Shown piece by piece: positions 9,001 to 15,062 of a DNA stretch of 22,435 nt. The position numbers and the translations under genes are program-made. This DNA comes from a bacterium UBA2214. GTDB taxonomy: Bacteria > Zhuqueibacterota > Zhuqueibacteria > Residuimicrobiales > Residuimicrobiaceae. The stretch covers positions 1 to 22,435 of the forward strand of contig DCUM01000246.1 in the NCBI GenBank assembly GCA_002327255.1. Reading direction: 5' to 3'. Numbering within the stretch: position 1 is the stretch's first letter; each line of letters opens with the position of its first letter. The notes beneath the pieces are model-generated. The model made no database searches, had not been told where the DNA came from, and worked only from the letters and a program-made list of their open reading frames with translations.

Positions 9001-9020
9001 GCGTACAATGGGAGATGTAG
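6009..9020 (+). CDS. TonB-dependent outer-membrane receptor with carboxypeptidase-regulatory-like domain
   Basis: This 1003-aa protein should be a gated outer-membrane channel energised by TonB. A signal peptide occupies about residues 1-22. A carboxypeptidase-regulatory-like (Ig-fold) domain follows at about 25-105 (GKIAGKVTDKETGEALVGVNV). The plug domain is at about 115-230 and includes RGGRAGETATYIDGV and a GGFNAEYGEAMSGI segment typical of this group. The rest is a 22-strand-type barrel rich in aromatic residues. The chain ends in QWEM rather than the usual terminal aromatic. ATG 6009 is preferred over TTG 6003 because AGGAGG at 5996-6001 is seven bases before it. It is followed 42 bases later by a large secreted protein gene and then a PorV-like gene. 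Ligand is unknown; no metal or vitamin gene is nearby. Confidence 0.93.
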   Translation: MWRNALTLMILFAALPALILAGTTGKIAGKVTDKETGEALVGVNVMVTGTALGAVTDIGGRFSILNVPAGTHAVRASLLGYQSVVEQNVYVNVDLTTEVNYALSSETIAGGEVIVIAQRPLVRKDETNTNIIRTVDEIKNLPVRGIQDLAAITAGVVKAENSSAMNVRGGRAGETATYIDGVLVTDPYNSAMRLYVPNKAIEQISVQTGGFNAEYGEAMSGILAISTRAGKDKYSFSLEAVTDEFLSASQKNLGTYSYGFNEYIGALSGPIIPRKQHTFFVSVTRNFRDDWTPSWGWAENNYRLDNFTYLQPIQTGRLNDQGAMIMDTVRHDYTFNARLPGNQSSDWSYTGKVKFQLRKNLELKGSYIQTDRAFSQDWYGLANAIQPVLYFNLAHAPITETHSRSFNTTLTHMLKPTTFYDLKFNYFDTQRKCYDPVFGDDLYKYGDPRYNPWPDSSIYYGEAFTGRISPDYFQPGAQYDKYSKQRSTHLGVDFDLTHEIGRIHTFKAGFEYKYHTVRSYQLLNPSRLADLDWESDIEKYRGADVRFYGYDVHGEEVNDGDYLTDVVRDESAKPLSGFTRQKPFHPITMSGYVQDKIEFEDLILNLGLRWDYVNPNAWMFKEIEARYDDTGKYIPGSGMFGGDQIFDSNDTKPSESFYYFSPRFGIGYPITDRTIFHAQFGKFYQAPQLIDLYLSPFYMDTYVTSGGYFTWLNNPNIRPPKTTSYEVGFKQSFSDIASMQVTAFYKETEDLIQLIPMVTDVKTIAFRENGDFGTVRGLDLIFNLRRYKNISATLNYELQFARGTGSASNSNYDIAWQRGTRGAYPKFAMPLDFEQRHTGSLIVDYRFADQREIPKAFHNMGVNMIFSFNSGNPFTRMALSGQFPFSGRYDNDNLSQIPATAVNSETTPWNYKVDLKIDKMIRLAGSRVTLYAWVLNLLNTENVQDVWITSGLPDDTGYLRTAAGRDYWNSLDGEGKKLYKMREIDYNYFGVPRQIRLGVQWEM

Positions 9021-9062
9021 GCGATCCTCTCAGGCCACAGTTCAAGTTTTGGAGGAATATCC

Positions 9063-12000
9063 ATGAAAAAGATCGTATTGAGTTTTCTCATAGTGTTCAC
9101 CCTCGCCGCGATGACAGTCGCGGCCAAAGAAGCAACCAGGCCGGCCCGTCTGCAGAAAACGATGGTGAGCAACGACGTCTATGCCAACATCAATCGCATG
9201 AACGGCATCATGCGTAACAATGGCACCTGGTTTTATGACAATGTCCTGCACGACTGGGGTCTGGAATGGCCCAAGGGAGCGGGATTGAGTCCCATTTTTG
9301 CCGCGGGCCAGATGGTCGGCGCGCGGGTCAATGGTGTGCCGCGCGTCGCGGGCGTGATTCACGATGCGACGGAATTCATGCCGGGCACGATTCTCAGCGC
9401 CGGCATCGATCCGCCCGTTGCCGCCAATCGCCTCGACGAAAAGTTCAGATGGTATGAACTGCGCTCCGACGGCAGCGGCGACTGGAATGACTGGCCCGTC
9501 GATCAGGGGGCGCCCGTCGACCAGGATGGCAAGCCGCTGCTCATCGGCGACCAGACGCTCTTTTGTGTCTATAACGACCTCGCGGAGCACACACTTTTCA
9601 GCACCCCCAAGCTCGGCGTGGAAGTGCGCCAGCTGGTCTGGGCATTCGACCGTGCCGACGCCATCGGTGACATGGTTTTCATCAAGTGGCAGCTCGTCAA
9701 CAAAAGCGCCAATGATTGGGACGAGACCTATTTCGTCATCTGGTCCGATCCCGACCTCGGCCAGGGACGCGATGATTTTGTCGGCTGCGATACCACACTG
9801 GGATTGGGATTCTGCTACAATGCCACCAATAACGACCAGGATTACGGGGTGGCACCGCCGGCCGTTGGCATCGACTTTTTCCAGGGTCCCATCGTCGATG
9901 CCCCGGGCGAGAGCGTTCAATTGCCGGATGGCACCGTGCTGGCCGACAAACGCATGATCAAAATGACCTCGTTTATCTATTACAACAATGACGATTCACC
10001 GCAGGGCAACCCGCAGACCGGCGGGGATATCTGGAATTACATGCGCGGCTATTGGCGTGATGGCACCGCCATCACCAATGGCGGTACCGGTACCGATCCG
10101 GCCTCGTCAAAAACCGCTTTCATGTTCTCGGGAGATCCCGAAACCGCTGCCGGCTGGCTCGATTCCCAGGAGTCCGACCGCCGTTTCATGATGACCACTG
10201 GTCCGTATCGCATGGAGAAATGGCAGGATCGGAATGGCAACGGTCAGCCCGATTTTGGCGAACCCGGCGTCCAGGAGATCGTCGCTGGCGTCCTGGTGGG
10301 GCGCGGTTCCAATAATCTCAACAGCGTCAGTTATCTGAAGGCCATCGACGAGATCGCCCAGTTGGCCTATGATCTCAATTTTGCCCTGCCGCGTCCACCC
10401 AAGTCGCCGCGGGTCGAAGTTTCCAATCAGGCCAACGAAGTCGTGCTCACCTGGGACGAGCGTTCGGAATTGAACGAAGACGGCGTCACACCCTATTCGG
10501 TGACGGATATCGTCGCCGATGGCCTCATTGGTCAGATGATGGTGGTGGACGGTGAATACGTTGAGGTGAGCGATGGCACTTACGATTTCACCGGTTATAC
10601 CGTCTTTCAATACAGTGATGCCGGCGGCGCCGATCCCGTCGTCTATGCTCGCCTGGGTATGGAAGATATTTCTGACGCGTCGCCTTATACGGGTGCGCGC
10701 TACTTCCGTTTGACTGTCAACATGCATCCGCGCGTCGGCAATGTCGGCGAACCGCTGGTGAACGGCAAGGTGTACTTTTTCGGCGTGCAAGCCAATTCCT
10801 ATTGCCGTTTTGCCATACCGCAACATTTCGACAGCTCGCCCACGGTGGTTACCGTTGTACCGCAGGGCCACCCCGGCGTGCAGTATGGCGCCGCGGCCCA
10901 GGATACCCTGGCGGTGACCCACAGCGGCGGCAGCGATGGTGTGGTCGTGCCCATCGTGATCGACAAAAGCAAACTCACCGGCAAGCATTATAAGGTCGTC
11001 TTCAATGGCGACAATACCTGGAATCTTTTGCGCAGCACTGAAGCGCAATTTGCGGCGGCAGATACGCTGCTGAAAAACCAGACCAACCAGCGCGGCGATG
11101 AGGCCTATACGGTGGTCGATGGCTTGCTGGTCAAGGTCTCCGGACCGCCCAACGAATTCGCCAATTTCTCGGTGGTGGCCAACGGCGCCGGTGCGCTGAA
11201 TCCTGCAGAAGGCGCTGCCGCCAACTGGGAGAGTCCTGTGGCGTTGTTTCCTTCCCTGCGTCCCACAGAAAATCAGCAGGTTGGCGACGCCGAGTGGCTG
11301 ATCCACACCGGAGAGATGGGCGCCAGCAACAATTCGAGTTACACCTATTTCAAAAACCGCGTGACGCAAAATGGCGCGCGCTGGCCGTTGATCATTCCCA
11401 ACGATTTCGAAATCCGTTTCACGGCGCGAGACAACAAGGCCTTCATCCCCAATGCCTATTCCACCGGTGCCGACGGCGGTGTGCTCATTGAAGTGGGCTT
11501 CGAGCTGTGGAATATTCGCGATCCGCAGAATGCCGATGATGATGTCCGCCTCTTTCCCTTCATCCTCGATGTGGATGAGAACGGCGCCTTCAATCTTCTG
11601 CGGCAGCCGCTGCTGGACCAGTTGGGGTATGGAGACAACGCCGACCACTCCGTCTCCGGCGGCGCCAACGACCCCTACACCGACTGGATTTACTGGATCA
11701 TCCCCGAAGATAATGCGCCGGGCGAGGCGGGCTATAACGCGCTGCTGGCCAAGATCGCCGCGAATCCCGATGGTTATGAATACCTGGATGGCACACAGGG
11801 GGATTTGCTGCGCCGCATGGTGCTGGTGAACTGGAACGGCGGCGATGTGGTCGGAGGGGTCTATAACCAGGAGATGCCGGAAACCGGCACGGTTTTTCGC
11901 ATCACCACCACCAAGCCCAACACCGCGCAGGACGTCTTTGTCTTCAACGCACCGGCCAATCAGGCGACCGAGGCGACGCGCAAGAACGATCTCGCGCTCA

Positions 12001-12308
12001 TCAATGTGGTGCCCAATCCCTATTATGGCTACCACAGCGGCGAAATGAATATCTTCGAACGCTGGGTGCAGTTCACCTATCTGCCCGATCGCTGCACCAT
12101 CCGTATTTTCGATCTGGCCGGCAATCTGATCCGCAAGCTCGAAAAAGAGAGTTCAGCGACGACGCTCCTGCGCTGGGATTTGAAGAATTCATATGGGCTG
12201 CCCGTGGCAAGCGGTATCTATGTCTACCACGTCGAAGCGCCCGAATTGGGCACCAAAATCGGCAAGCTGGCGGTCTTTACCCCCAATGAGCGTTTGGACA
12301 CGTATTGA
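9063..12308 (+). CDS. Large secreted protein with FlgD/type IX-like C-terminal domain
   Basis: This 1081-aa protein has a clear signal peptide (residues 1-21, MKKIVLSFLIVFTLAAMTVAA). The central part is beta-rich without a catalytic motif I recognise. It includes a DRNGNGQPDFGEPG segment near residues 393-406, like a calcium-binding thrombospondin-3/EF-type loop, and a fibronectin type III-like start near residue 445 (PPKSPRVEVSNQANEVVLTW). The last 100 residues (VVPNPYYG, FDLAGNLIRKL, ASGIYVYHVEAPE) form a FlgD-Ig/type IX sorting-like domain. The protein is thus probably exported across the outer membrane or displayed on it. The ATG has GGAGG seven bases upstream. It lies between the receptor and PorV-like genes, so it may work with the receptor as a surface lipoprotein-like partner or be secretion cargo. 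Ligand or enzyme activity is unknown. Confidence 0.85.
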   Translation: MKKIVLSFLIVFTLAAMTVAAKEATRPARLQKTMVSNDVYANINRMNGIMRNNGTWFYDNVLHDWGLEWPKGAGLSPIFAAGQMVGARVNGVPRVAGVIHDATEFMPGTILSAGIDPPVAANRLDEKFRWYELRSDGSGDWNDWPVDQGAPVDQDGKPLLIGDQTLFCVYNDLAEHTLFSTPKLGVEVRQLVWAFDRADAIGDMVFIKWQLVNKSANDWDETYFVIWSDPDLGQGRDDFVGCDTTLGLGFCYNATNNDQDYGVAPPAVGIDFFQGPIVDAPGESVQLPDGTVLADKRMIKMTSFIYYNNDDSPQGNPQTGGDIWNYMRGYWRDGTAITNGGTGTDPASSKTAFMFSGDPETAAGWLDSQESDRRFMMTTGPYRMEKWQDRNGNGQPDFGEPGVQEIVAGVLVGRGSNNLNSVSYLKAIDEIAQLAYDLNFALPRPPKSPRVEVSNQANEVVLTWDERSELNEDGVTPYSVTDIVADGLIGQMMVVDGEYVEVSDGTYDFTGYTVFQYSDAGGADPVVYARLGMEDISDASPYTGARYFRLTVNMHPRVGNVGEPLVNGKVYFFGVQANSYCRFAIPQHFDSSPTVVTVVPQGHPGVQYGAAAQDTLAVTHSGGSDGVVVPIVIDKSKLTGKHYKVVFNGDNTWNLLRSTEAQFAAADTLLKNQTNQRGDEAYTVVDGLLVKVSGPPNEFANFSVVANGAGALNPAEGAAANWESPVALFPSLRPTENQQVGDAEWLIHTGEMGASNNSSYTYFKNRVTQNGARWPLIIPNDFEIRFTARDNKAFIPNAYSTGADGGVLIEVGFELWNIRDPQNADDDVRLFPFILDVDENGAFNLLRQPLLDQLGYGDNADHSVSGGANDPYTDWIYWIIPEDNAPGEAGYNALLAKIAANPDGYEYLDGTQGDLLRRMVLVNWNGGDVVGGVYNQEMPETGTVFRITTTKPNTAQDVFVFNAPANQATEATRKNDLALINVVPNPYYGYHSGEMNIFERWVQFTYLPDRCTIRIFDLAGNLIRKLEKESSATTLLRWDLKNSYGLPVASGIYVYHVEAPELGTKIGKLAVFTPNERLDTY

Positions 12309-12396
12309 TAAAGGCTCATCAGAAATATCTGAACCGGCAGAGGCCTGATCCATCAGCGCTCTGCGGTAAAATGATCCCATTGCGAAGGAGTTACCT

Positions 12397-13434
12397 ATGA
12401 AGATAAAATCTGTATTCATCACCCTGGTGTTGATGGTGATGATCTCGTCAGCGCTGTTCGCCAGCGGGCCCAAGCTGGGCACCAGTGCCGCGCCGGAACT
12501 CATGATTCCCATGGGCGCGCGCAATGTGGCACTGGGCGGTGCCAACATCGCCGATATCGGCGGCAGTGAAGCCATCTATTGGAATCCCGCCGGACTCTCC
12601 CTGATCAAAGGCGGTGAAGCGACTTTTTCCTATCTCGATTATTTCGCAGATATGAAAATATCATACCTGGCCGCGGGTACCAAGATCGGCCGGACGGGCG
12701 CCCTGGGAATATCACTGCAAATGTTCAGCGTCGGTGAAGTGGCGGTGACGACCATCGAAGCGCCCGAAGGAACCGGGGAAATTTTGAAACCGAATTTCAT
12801 GACGCTAGGCGCCACCTATGCCAGGCAGTTCACCGACCGCATCAATTTCGGCATCAGTCTCAAGGTGATTTCCGAAAAGATCGGCAATATGAGTGCCAGC
12901 GCCGTGGCGTTCGATTTCGGACTGCAATATGTCTCACCGTTCAATATCGCGTTTGGATTGACCATGCGCAATTTCGGTTCGGATATGGCCTATAACGGCA
13001 CCGGCATCGAGTTCGATACCCAGGTGCCCTGGTCGAATCCCAATGCCACCACGCGCAAAACCAAACTCGATATGGGTTCGGCGGAACTGCCCACGAGTCT
13101 GAATATGGGCATCAGTTATGACTACAAACTGGACCGTCTGCAGACCCTCAAACTCTCCGGAGTCTATGCCAACAACAGCTATGCCATCGATCAGGCCGGA
13201 GTGGGCGTGGAATATGCCTTCAACAAGATGGTCTATTTGCGCGGCGGCTATGCCATGCCATTCTATCCGGAGGATTATCCGGAGGGGTATAAAGAGGATG
13301 GACAATTCGGCGCCACCTTCGGGCTTGGACTCGCCGTACCCATGGGCGGCTCCGCATTGATGATCGATTATGCGTACCGGAATATGGATTTGTTCGACGC
13401 CAATCAGTATTTCAGCATTGGCTTCAGCTTTTAA
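12397..13434 (+). CDS. PorV/PorQ-family outer-membrane beta-barrel protein
   Basis: This 345-aa protein has a signal peptide (about residues 1-22) and then the conserved PorV/PorQ opening (AAPELMIPMGARNVALGGA, then SEAIYWNPAGLS), which it shares with FadL-like barrels. The chain is a series of amphipathic strands and ends in SIGFSF, a terminal aromatic as expected for Bam insertion. In Bacteroidota, PorV shuttles type IX secretion cargo with C-terminal domains to the attachment complex. Having it directly after a protein with such a domain supports that role, but PorV-like proteins also occur without a proven type IX system, so function is inferred. AAGGAG is six bases before the ATG. It is the last gene of the receptor operon; 88 bases separate it from the gene before. 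Confidence 0.88.
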   Translation: MKIKSVFITLVLMVMISSALFASGPKLGTSAAPELMIPMGARNVALGGANIADIGGSEAIYWNPAGLSLIKGGEATFSYLDYFADMKISYLAAGTKIGRTGALGISLQMFSVGEVAVTTIEAPEGTGEILKPNFMTLGATYARQFTDRINFGISLKVISEKIGNMSASAVAFDFGLQYVSPFNIAFGLTMRNFGSDMAYNGTGIEFDTQVPWSNPNATTRKTKLDMGSAELPTSLNMGISYDYKLDRLQTLKLSGVYANNSYAIDQAGVGVEYAFNKMVYLRGGYAMPFYPEDYPEGYKEDGQFGATFGLGLAVPMGGSALMIDYAYRNMDLFDANQYFSIGFSF

Positions 13435-13440
13435 CGGGAC

Positions 13441-13486
13441 GGAGGTCCGGAAGGAAAGTGGTGGCCTCCCTGAATTCCGGGCCTCC
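13441..13486 (+). terminator. Long GC-rich hairpin after the PorV-like gene
   Basis: GGAGGTCCGGAA (13441-13452) pairs with TTCCGGGCCTCC (13475-13486): 12 bp with a single G-U wobble and a 22-base loop. It starts six bases after the PorV-like stop codon. No T-run follows, so it may stabilise the 3' end or act as a terminator with the next hairpin rather than act alone. Confidence 0.45.
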
Positions 13487-13507
13487 TCCTCCGCATAGCT
13501 CAAAACA

Positions 13508-13569
13508 CCCCGGGACGGACAGTGGCCTCCTGATCAGACGGGCAGGAGCAAACCCTGGATGTCCCGGGG
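13508..13569 (-). terminator. Nested hairpin between convergent genes, probable bidirectional terminator
   Basis: CCCCGGGAC (13508-13516) and GTCCCGGGG (13561-13569) form a perfect 9-bp stem around 44 bases that contain a second 6-bp stem, CTCCTG (13527-13532) with CAGGAG (13543-13548). Read on the minus strand it begins 17 bases after the HesB-like stop, and TGTTTTG follows it. Its place between convergent units suits termination from both sides; the short T-run makes this moderate. Confidence 0.5.
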
Positions 13570-13586
13570 GCCTTTATGACTTCTCA

Positions 13587-13889
13587 TCAGCAGCAGCTGC
13601 CGCCGTGCTGAAATCCGACGATGAAGCGTTCCTCGAACAAATAATTGGCATAATCCACGGCCAGCCTGCCATAGATGCTCATGATCTGTGCGATGCGATC
13701 ATCCCATTGTACCACGGCCCCGCATTTTTCCATTTTGTGCGTGGCGGCGGTTTTCTGATTACCAACCTCGACCAGGTTGAGCTTGGGTCCCCCTCAGCCA
13801 AAACCGGCGATGATGATCTCATACGTGCGCGGCCGCTCGTCGACCGCTTTGGACAATGCTTCTTCGGCACGCTGCGTAAACGCTATCAT
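13587..13889 (-). CDS. HesB/IscA-like selenoprotein (in-frame TGA as Sec32)
   Basis: Read through one TGA (13794-13796), the frame gives 100 residues of the HesB/IscA A-type fold. The segment AGFG-U-GGPKLNLVEV matches the first cysteine motif of HesB-like proteins, with selenocysteine at residue 32 where IscA has Cys35. The chain ends GGSCC, giving Cys99 and Cys100 where the two other ligands belong. Known HesB-like selenoproteins have a GUGGP-type motif. The frame stays open for 68 codons after TGA, and a SECIS-like hairpin begins 14 bases downstream. GAGGAG (13897-13902) lies seven bases before the ATG, and the upstream metallohydrolase gene ends only 16 bases earlier, so the two form an operon. 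The role may be Fe-S or metal binding, or redox. Standard gene callers would miss or truncate this gene to 31 codons. A disabled gene is the alternative, but the complete remainder argues against it. Confidence 0.85.
13763..13796 (-). promoter_or_regulatory. Bacterial SECIS-like hairpin immediately after the UGA
   Basis: On the minus strand, after the TGA (13796-13794), CAACCT (13779-13774) pairs perfectly with AGGTTG (13768-13763) around the five-base loop GGTCG (13773-13769). One outer U-G wobble (13780/13762) extends it. Twenty bases separate the UGA from the loop. The E. coli fdhF element has 18 bases and a GGUCU loop, whose G-U pair contacts SelB. Stem length, loop size, G at the loop start and distance all suit a bacterial SECIS. 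Confidence 0.75.
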
Positions 13890-13905
13890 GATACCGCTCC
13901 TCAAA

Positions 13906-14634
13906 TCACTTCAGGTTGCGAATGCGAATTTCTAGGTTGTCATCAGGGCCGAGCAGCGCAGTGAGGCGGCTGACATCGGTATTGCCGTAATGGTAGGGAT
14001 AGAGAATGCGCGGACGAAAAGCGCGCGCGGCATCCGCCACCATCTCCGGCGTCATGGTGTAGGGCAGGTTCATGGGCAGGAAAGCGATGTCGATGCCCTG
14101 CAACGCCTTCATTTCGGGGGTATTTTCAGTATCCCCGGCCACATAGATCGAGATGCCATCATAGCGCAAGATGTAACCGTTGCCCTCCCCTCTGGGATGG
14201 AAGGGTTGCTGGTTCTTGTTAAGGTGCAGCAGATTGTAGGCGGGAACGGCCTCAATCTCGATGCCCTGGAGGGTGCGCGTTTGTCCATTTTCCAACAGGA
14301 TGGCTTCCGGCACGGCCGGCTTGCAGACCGGCGCCGTCACCAGGGTGGTGTGGCTGGAGACCACATGCGCCAGGGCTTTGGGGTCGAGATGGTCGCCGTG
14401 GGCGTGGGTGATCAACACCAGGTCCGCTTGCGGCAGCAGCTGATAATCGGCATACGCGCTGACCGGATCGATGTGCACCACGAGGGTGTCGAATTGCATC
14501 ATCAACGTGCCATGGCCGATAAACGTCAAAACGATCTGACCGTGCGGCGTCTTCAGCGTATCGGCATCAAAGGGCGCTGCCAAACCGGCAGCGGCCAAAC
14601 CGAACCCGAGCAGGAACAGGCAAGTTTTTTTCAT
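13906..14634 (-). CDS. Secreted metallo-beta-lactamase-fold hydrolase (UlaG/UPF0173-like)
   Basis: This 242-aa protein has a signal peptide (residues 1-20, MKKTCLFLLGFGLAAAGLAA) and then a metallo-beta-lactamase fold. Metal ligands are visible: THAHGDH at residues 76-82 gives His77, His79, Asp81 and His82; Asp168 lies in AGDTE; His215 is in YPYHYG. The opening FIGHGTLMMQF and the PYHYG end resemble UPF0173/UlaG-like hydrolases, whose substrates are often unknown. The signal peptide is unusual for that group and places it in the periplasm or on a membrane. The start at 14634 is chosen because the signal peptide begins there and a candidate promoter lies just upstream; a longer frame to 14727 would overlap that promoter. 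AAAGGA lies 12 bases before the ATG, which is rather far. It is the first gene of an operon with the HesB-like selenoprotein. Confidence 0.88.
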   Translation of the reverse strand: MKKTCLFLLGFGLAAAGLAAPFDADTLKTPHGQIVLTFIGHGTLMMQFDTLVVHIDPVSAYADYQLLPQADLVLITHAHGDHLDPKALAHVVSSHTTLVTAPVCKPAVPEAILLENGQTRTLQGIEIEAVPAYNLLHLNKNQQPFHPRGEGNGYILRYDGISIYVAGDTENTPEMKALQGIDIAFLPMNLPYTMTPEMVADAARAFRPRILYPYHYGNTDVSRLTALLGPDDNLEIRIRNLK

Positions 14635-14696
14635 GGAACGCAGCCATCCTTTCTTCAAGTCCTTGGCAGAAAGTTTACGAAAGATTACTCTCTTTT

Positions 14697-14729
14697 TCAA
14701 GATAAATCCGGGATCCCCGGGCGCCAATA
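14697..14729 (-). promoter_or_regulatory. Candidate promoter of the metallohydrolase-HesB operon (FCB type)
   Basis: On the minus strand, TATTGG (14729-14724), 19 bases, then TATCTTGA (14704-14697). The Bacteroidota housekeeping pattern is a TTTG/TTG at -33, about 19 bases, then TAnnTTTG at -7, so spacing and both boxes fit. The ATG is 62 bases downstream of the -7 element. This is the best complete example of the recurrent TATCTT element in the window. Confidence 0.45.
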
Positions 14730-14855
14730 ACGCGATTTAAGACAGGGACGGCTTCTGCAGAGCGATCAGCGGATGGATTTTCCATCACACGGTTATTAAA
14801 TGGATTACAGTCAATCAGACTGCCTTTCTGAGTGCTGAAACGGAGGGTACATTAC

Positions 14856-14879
14856 CCGGCGCATATCACATGACGCCGG
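14856..14879. repeat. Inverted repeat upstream of the hydrogenase-like operon promoter
   Basis: CCGGCGCAT (14856-14864) and ATG-A-CGCCGG (14870-14879) form nine pairs with one bulged A and a five-base centre (ATCAC). It lies 29 bases upstream of the -35 box at 14909, in the 428-base gap between divergent starts. Eight A follow it on the plus strand, so it is not a terminator in that direction. It may be an operator, but no known regulator motif was matched. Confidence 0.35.
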
Positions 14880-14908
14880 AAAAAAAATCACAACCGGTAA
14901 AAAAATGC

Positions 14909-14937
14909 TTGCACCTTTTAACGGTTTTAACTATACT
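14909..14937 (+). promoter_or_regulatory. Sigma70-like promoter of the hydrogenase-like operon
   Basis: TTGCAC (14909-14914), exactly 17 bases, then TATACT (14932-14937) is a good match to a housekeeping promoter, and it lies in an AT-rich stretch of an otherwise GC-rich window. The leader from a start near 14944 to GTG 15063 would be about 120 bases. TATACTCTTG also partly resembles the FCB -7 element. Confidence 0.55.
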
Positions 14938-15062
14938 CTTGCAACAGAAATCAGGTCGATATTTTTCATGCCAACCTGGCCGGCCTGACTTTCTTTTCTC
15001 AACTCTAGACCGATAGCAGTTTGGATTGAACCGGCCTGTGTTTGTTGTGAAGGAGCGCGTAG

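Noticed and set aside
7572..9008. Long minus-strand frame opposite the TonB receptor
   Set aside because: Codon-mirrored shadow of a strongly supported receptor gene, with no start signal or domain. The same applies to the minus frame at 10107-12035.
13587..13889. HesB-like gene as a pseudogene with a premature stop
   Set aside because: The ribosome site, the family sequence on both sides of the TGA, the intact C-terminal cysteines and a hairpin at the correct distance all favour selenocysteine. Error or decay is kept as the alternative to test.
13458..13964. Plus-strand open frame of 168 codons
   Set aside because: It lies opposite the HesB-like gene and its hairpins, has no recognisable domain and no ribosome site; it is antisense to a better supported gene.
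14856..14879. Inverted repeat as a terminator
   Set aside because: A run of A, not T, follows on the plus strand, and no T-run follows on the minus strand. An operator is more likely.
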